Positions 59,101 through 64,000 of a DNA stretch of 64,000 nucleotides are shown one piece after another. The notes below the pieces were generated by a model, which did not search any database, was not told the DNA's origin, and saw only the letters and a program-made list of their open reading frames with translations. The DNA is taken from NCBI GenBank assembly GCA_949128115.1, contig OX421966.1, positions 48,667,416 to 48,731,415 of the forward strand, given 5' to 3'. This stretch comes from Anaspis maculata (lineage: Eukaryota; Arthropoda; Insecta; Coleoptera; Scraptiidae). The translations under genes and the position numbers were made by a program. Position 1 is the stretch's first letter. Every line of letters starts with the position of its first letter.

Positions 59101-62099
59101 AAGTTGATTGTACTGGGTGTGTGTGTGTTTAACATTTGACGCAGGCAGGCTTGCCATTTTCAGTACGGAATGATTGATCTTTCATGATGGGCTTTCCGCA
59201 TTTCTGAAATGAGAATTATTCAATGTGGTGTCGAATTGTTATAGGTATGTCTAATAATTGTGCAACAGTATTTGAAGTAACAAAAAGTGAGGCTGGGATG
59301 CCCCATAGGGTAGCACTTACGTAGCACTTGAAGCACAGCTGGTGCCACTTGGCATCCAAAGCCACGACAGCCTGGGTGACGATGGGCTTTCCGCAGGCCT
59401 TGCACTTGTCAGCGAACTTTTCGGTGTAGCACTTTTGGCAGTAAGGGGCTCCTTCGATTTCCATGAACTTGCTGCCGATCAGCTTCACTTTGCAGCTGCC
59501 GCAGACGAAGTGATCTTCGTGCCAATCAGCTCCCAAGGCAGTCACGACTTTCTGCGAAATAAAAAAAAAATAATCACAACGGTTCTAATAATTGTTCTAA
59601 AAAAATCACAGTTTTCGGCTTGACTTTTTGTGTTGTTCACCAAGGGCAATCACAAGTGATCAGTGATTTCGAATGAAGCAGAGGGTAGTGATGAAGAATT
59701 TTTTATGATCAAAGCGAAAAAAAAGCACTCACGTCCTTGATTGGCTCACTGCAGGCCTTGCATCGCTTCAAAAACTTTTGCGAATAGCAATCGTCGCAGT
59801 AGGGATTGTTGTCGTTCTGCTGGAACTGGTTCTCTTTGATCTGCTTCTTACACTCGAAGCAGACAAAGTGCTCGGGATGGTATTCCTTGTCGAGAGCTAT
59901 TAGTACCTGTTAGATTAAAAAGAAACACCGAAAACAAAGCGAGTTTTAGCCTTTACTTGTTAAAAAATTGTTAAAAGAGCTGCCACAAAAAGCTCAATGA
60001 TGTGCAAAAATTTGGTTTCATGCAGGCATTTTTTGTACAAAGTAGGGATCGGAAATATCGATCATAAAACACGTCTTTTATTATTAGATTCGTGAATGTG
60101 TAAGTTCTCAGTTTATTGCAACAGGGACGTAATAAACTGTGTTTTTATTGGAGTTGCCGAGGGCGTATTGGATGTGTAATTTAGGTCGATTTGTATGAAC
60201 TTGCCCTCACTTGTATGCTCATCAAGTTTAATAATGTCAAAGATATAAAACTCGTATTATGGGATTGATAATTGAATTTGAGTTGGAAATACCGCGAGTA
60301 AAAATAGCACGAACTGAAGATTTTTAAAATTTATTCAGTGATTTCAGCAAGCTAATCCCCATCAATCATATTTAAAGAAAGAACGTTGATTTTAAAATAA
60401 CCATGGGTGTGCTCTCTGGGTCGTCCATTAAAATGAGCGAAAGTTTATCGAAGTGTAAGTTTCTCGGGAGAATTTTTGGTTTGGGTGTGTTCCAAAAATC
60501 AAAAATAAGACAAATGTTAACGAATTCAATAAAATCTGCTATAATATACAGCTTTCGTGATATTTGTAAATATTTTCAAAGTTATTTTTAGTTTTTTTCT
60601 ACTGTTGAATTGACCTAGCTAGTTGCTATCGGTCCAATACTATTTTCGGGATAGTGTAGGGCAATGCCCCCCATTTATTTTTTATGTTCGATGCAAATTT
60701 CGATCCAGTCATTCTGTACCAATTTTTTGCACAACATGAGCAAGGAACGTTAGTAAAGTTCTTTTTTTGCAACAAAATAAAGATGATTCGGAACAAAACT
60801 CACCCCTCCTTCGATGTTTTGCTTGCAGGTTGCGCAGACTTTGGGTGGTGCCTGGAACAATTCAAAAAGAATAACTTAGATCATGAAAACGCTTGGATTT
60901 TTGATGGTTTTTCAGAAAATTGTACGATAAAAATGTATTCACCGCCGTCATGATGGATGCTTTTTCTGAAATTGGGATGATCTTCTCAAAATGGGAAATA
61001 TTTTTGGCGTGTAAAATGTCAGAGTGACGTGTATAAAAAGTTTCGATTGTTGAACAAAAATATCTGGCATGGAAACATGATTTCAGGATTTTTAAAATTA
61101 TTGAAGCGCAAACGGCTAGATGTCGTTCATTATTCTTTGAGCTTTCTAGCCTGCAAAACCAAAAGGTTTGAAGTGCTGAGTGCAACTTTGAACCAAGAGG
61201 AAGGCCTTGAATTCTTCTTCATTGGTTATTTAAATAAATAATTATAATTAGATAAACTCGCACAGAGTGTAGCCAGCAGAAAACGTTGGACAAGTGTCTG
61301 TCCTGATGCCTTTTTTTTTCGTAAACATTTTGAGTCACGTAAGAAGCCGGGAGAAGTTACGCTAGATACTTGGTGAAAATTGGGCGAACTATTTCTTGAT
61401 CAAGATGAACCACCAACAAGATTTTGGTCAGGTGCAGCTTGAACTACCTCAACCGTTCAGATGAAATTAATTGTCGTTCTGAAAGAGAAATTCTGGGCTT
61501 TTTCCAAAGGGCTTTGGCCCTCGTCCAGTTTAGAACTGGCGTTTGACAAGTGAGTATCATCTGTACCTATCATCCGAACATCTTGTTTCTATTACCGCAA
61601 ACACTGCTAAGGAATTTAATTTTTTTCGTGTGCGTACTATTATTCGCACCTAATATTCAATTTCGTGTTTCACATCCACACACCAGCCCATTTACGGGGC
61701 CATTTATCGATTATTCTCCTCTTTCCAATTTTACATCACAAATGCTCGTTTCTATTTTCAGCGTCCGTCGGTGGTGGTGAATCACCAGCAGGAACAGGAA
61801 CAGCACGAAGAGTTCGCAACAAGATTGTTGCAACTGGTACGAGATAATGATCATTTGCCCGGAGGGATCACTGGAGGCAGTAAAGGTGGTGGCGGAGAGG
61901 ACGAGAGTGCCAAAAAGGCGGCGGAAAAGCTCGGCAGGTGGCTCATGGGGAACGGAGATGGGGGCGGCGTCGCCGTTCTGACGCGTCTAGTTCAGGAAAT
62001 GGAGGCCAAGAACAAGGCCATTGCCGAGGAGAACCGGCTCGAATTCGTCGTGAGGACGCCGGCCGGCAGCGAAGGGGATGTCAGGAAAGTTAGAAAAGA
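56116..62099 (+). CDS. Unrecognised gene, first two coding exons (continues past the window)
   Basis: The first coding exon, 56116-56334, follows a typical acceptor (CTCCTGCAG then AAAAATGG), so a noncoding exon lies upstream. It has 73 codons, basic at the start (MVKSRYKTATYKHRPPVEK) and acidic later, with a phase-0 donor. The next exon, 61762-62099, starts in phase 0 after TTTCTATTTTCAG and ends in phase 2 before GTGAGT. It encodes HQQEQEQHEEFATRLLQLVR and, after a Gly-rich stretch, LTRLVQEMEAKNKAIAEENR, which is coiled coil. The two may be joined directly or with unseen exons. The start lies only about 260 bp after the stop of the previous gene, on the same strand. No family is recognised. 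The 5.4-kb intron contains a complete opposite-strand LIM gene. Confidence 0.5.
57205..57715. repeat. Two relatives of the TTCTATGAAA / TTGCGTTCTGCG foldback family
   Basis: 57205-57365 contains GTTTCTGATTGGCTTGCAA and its facing GAGCCAATTAGAAACGTTGC. 57545-57715 has GTGGTCGCAGAAC facing GTTCTGCGACCATTG with TGATTGGTC inside. Both resemble 35917-36074. Confidence 0.7.
57799..58288. mobile_element. 0.49-kb MITE, CGAGCTCCGTCCCACATC ends
   Basis: The outer 24 bp are inverted (one or two differences), flanked by TA. The right part (58140-58285) matches 32140-32315 in the same orientation, so a second, damaged copy exists there. Confidence 0.8.
58850..58855 (-). terminator. Poly(A) signal of the LIM gene
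   Basis: AATAAA on the minus strand, about 275 bp after the stop codon. A homopolymer-rich 3' leader lies between. Confidence 0.5.
59129..60951 (-). CDS. Three-LIM-domain protein, paxillin-family LIM-only type
   Basis: Five exons with GT-AG ends and phase-0 junctions: 60943-60951, 60804-60851, 59733-59906, 59321-59551 and 59129-59203, giving 178 residues. All 24 zinc ligands are present. LIM1: C9, C12, H29, H32, C35, C38, C56, C59. LIM2: C68, C71, H88, H91, C94, C97, C115, C118. LIM3: C127, C130, H147, C150, C153, C156, C175, C178. The HPEHFVC-type spacing is that of paxillin. Length and the ending (KWHQLCFKC ... GKPACVKC) match small insect LIM-only proteins such as the fly CG31624 type. 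Such proteins are adaptors at muscle or adhesion sites; no catalytic role is expected. Exon 1 codes only three residues, so the start is the least certain part. The gene lies inside an intron of the opposite-strand gene. Confidence 0.88.
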
Positions 62100-64000
62100 G
62101 TGAGTAGGTATTTTATTTGTCGGATAACTTTGGGAACTTCGCGTAAGGTTATTTTGAATTTATTCAGGCACGTAACCGATTATTGATGCCTTTCTTTAAA
62201 CAGGAATGCGCTTATGTCTTTGCTGTATCTGTCTATCTGTGTGTTTTTCTGTCCGTCACTCCATCACAGCATCTTGTCCTAGGCGAAAGAATTTCTGCGG
62301 AAAATTTCAACTTATTCAATGGATAGCTGGCTCATAACATTGGGTGCAGGACCAAGAAAAATCTTACCAAAATTACTTTTTTTAATCTCTAGATAGCAAC
62401 ACTCCTGGCTAATTTCAGGTGTACAGTGAGACTTTGTTGTATCGGTGGCAATTAGAACGGTTTTATCTTAAAAATGTGAAAATCTCGTTACCACCATTTG
62501 AAGAGCATTAAAAATAATAAGCATTGATGTCAAGTACACGCCACAGCCAGGTATTTGTAAATAATTTGTAAGTAGGAAGGCAGGTACCTAGGTAGGTACA
62601 GTTTTCCTCATCACTTGTCAGAACCCCCCTAAGTTGTAAAACAATCGAACTGATTATTGAAGCAATCCAATAAAGCTTCGGCGTTTTCTAATGCTGGATT
62701 GCATAAACATAGTACCTACCTATAAATTTCACTTAGGTATGAAACACGGAATCAAATACTGAAAAGTGAAATACAATGCAAACTTGATTATTCCAGCAAA
62801 AAGTCTCTTGAAATCGGCGTCCTCGTGGTGTTTTTGAACCTTCAAACTCAAATATCTTTTAAACGCGACTCCTCTTCATCATAGTTTTAGGTATGCCAGT
62901 TTCCTTCTTACAATAAATAATTGAACGTTGAATAAAAAAATCGCATCATGAATTTTTCAAGTGGCGTAGAAAATATAGGAGTAAAAGAGCAAGCTCCCCA
63001 CATATCTACGCCACTGGAATGTTTTGACAAAATTCATTATTGACAGTTCATAGGTGTGCATCTGACAACTATCTACAGGGTCATTCCTTACTTGTCATTC
63101 TTTTTAAGAGATGATTCCTTTATCTTTGTCATGACTAAGTATTTAAACAGATTTGTTCCAAAGGACTCCGGATCCTGTCTTCTTTAGTAGAGCAACCGAC
63201 CGGCGGCGGCGGCTTTATAAGCATTTTTTTTTCAGTTGTTGAACAGAGTAGAGCAACAAAAAACACGTCCGTTCCCATAGAGAACCTTTTGTCGTGACTT
63301 TTTGAAGAACGCTGGATTTTCAATTTTCAAATGACTCACCCTGTAGGTATAATTGTAAATAATAGATTTGTTTCATCAGAAATCTCAAACAAGTCAGAAC
63401 CAATGAGAAGCACCCAAATCAGTTGGAAAACTGATTTTCTTGATTCCTATTGGCTCTGACTAGTTTGAAACCTCTTGATGGAATAAACCTATAAATTCAA
63501 AACACTCAACATTCGTCAAAAAAATTGCTCTCAAGTCTGTTTCAAAAAGTTACAACAAACACTTATTAATTCCTATAACGAACAGAGGTTATAAAGAGGT
63601 TCAAAGTCCCACTTTTTGACCCCCTCCCAATTCCCTATTCCAAAAAATTAAAACCTGAAATTTTCCCAACATTTTTCTGGAACTTTGAAGCATTGATTTG
63701 ATTGCCCTGGGCCGTTGAGTCTTGGACTAATTTTTCACTATAATTGCGATACTCTCCCTCGGTTACACCAAACTTGGATTTTATCACCGTGATATATTTT
63801 AACCCGCGCTGTTGGCTGAATTGAAAATTTCACTCAGAAGCAGCGCGAGTTAAAAATTCATCACGATGATGAAATTCAAGAGAGCAGCTTGATGCAACCT
63901 AGAACTTATTGTATATCAAGAATATGACGTCGCCGGCTGACGTCTTTGCACGGTACAGAAAAATAAACGAAAACCAATGTTTTATAAAACCAAAATACGT
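62100..64000. other. Intron or intergenic tail; repeats only
   Basis: Contains the second copy of the dispersed repeat seen at 9190-9400 (62815-63080) and a small foldback (63370-63475, TCAGAACCAATGAGAAGC facing TATTGGCTCTGACTAG). It also has a 95-bp inverted pair around GCGCTGTTGGC at 63787-63880. No further exon is recognisable. Confidence 0.55.

Noticed and set aside
59129..60951. Assignment of the LIM gene to paxillin itself
   Set aside because: Paxillin has four LIM domains and long N-terminal LD motifs; this protein is only 178 residues with three LIM domains.

Overview
This window looks like one contig of an insect nuclear genome. It is AT-rich and has spliced genes with GT-AG introns. 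The recognised genes are a Swiprosin/EFhd2 first exon, an insect-type three-LIM protein and a CCDC92-like coiled-coil protein, and there is a copia element of the type known from flies. The many TAGGTA/CTACCT simple motifs suggest a sternorrhynchan hemipteran (aphid or scale-insect group), but that is inference only. Nothing looks bacterial, and I see no CRISPR array, rRNA or complete tRNA.

Layout. From 1 to 12.4 kb there is no recognisable gene. The stretch is dominated by long inverted repeats (foldback or MITE-like elements), four of them 0.6-1.6 kb long. It ends at the first coding exon of a minus-strand Swiprosin-1/EFhd2 gene (12405-12574). The other exons of that gene must lie left of the window, so this whole stretch is probably its first intron. 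From 12.6 to 31.1 kb is a nest of mobile elements: foldback elements, a 4.05-kb hAT-type element with an exact 8-bp target duplication (19775-23828), a copia LTR retrotransposon inserted in that duplication (23836-29251), a broken foldback whose arms lie on either side of both, and a hAT MITE (30566-31118).

From 33.4 to 36.3 kb is a small three-exon plus-strand gene, absent as a single open frame, that I reconstructed from splice sites and phases. It encodes a 69-residue secreted precursor: signal peptide, short acidic spacer, and a cationic amphipathic helix ending in a Gly-Lys amidation signal. This is the most interesting gene in the window.

From 38.4 to 42.6 kb is a minus-strand five-exon gene for a CCDC92-like coiled-coil protein with an RGG/Gln/Asn-rich tail. 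From 48.0 to 55.9 kb is a plus-strand gene model of six phase-compatible exons, about 430 aa, that I cannot name. A second unnamed plus-strand gene starts only about 260 bp after it (56116) and runs off the window. Its first coding intron contains a complete minus-strand gene for a 178-aa LIM-only protein of the paxillin family (59129-60951).

The introns and intergenic DNA are packed with more than 20 inverted-repeat elements. Several contain or end in a shared ACAGGGTG motif. The genes do not form a pathway.
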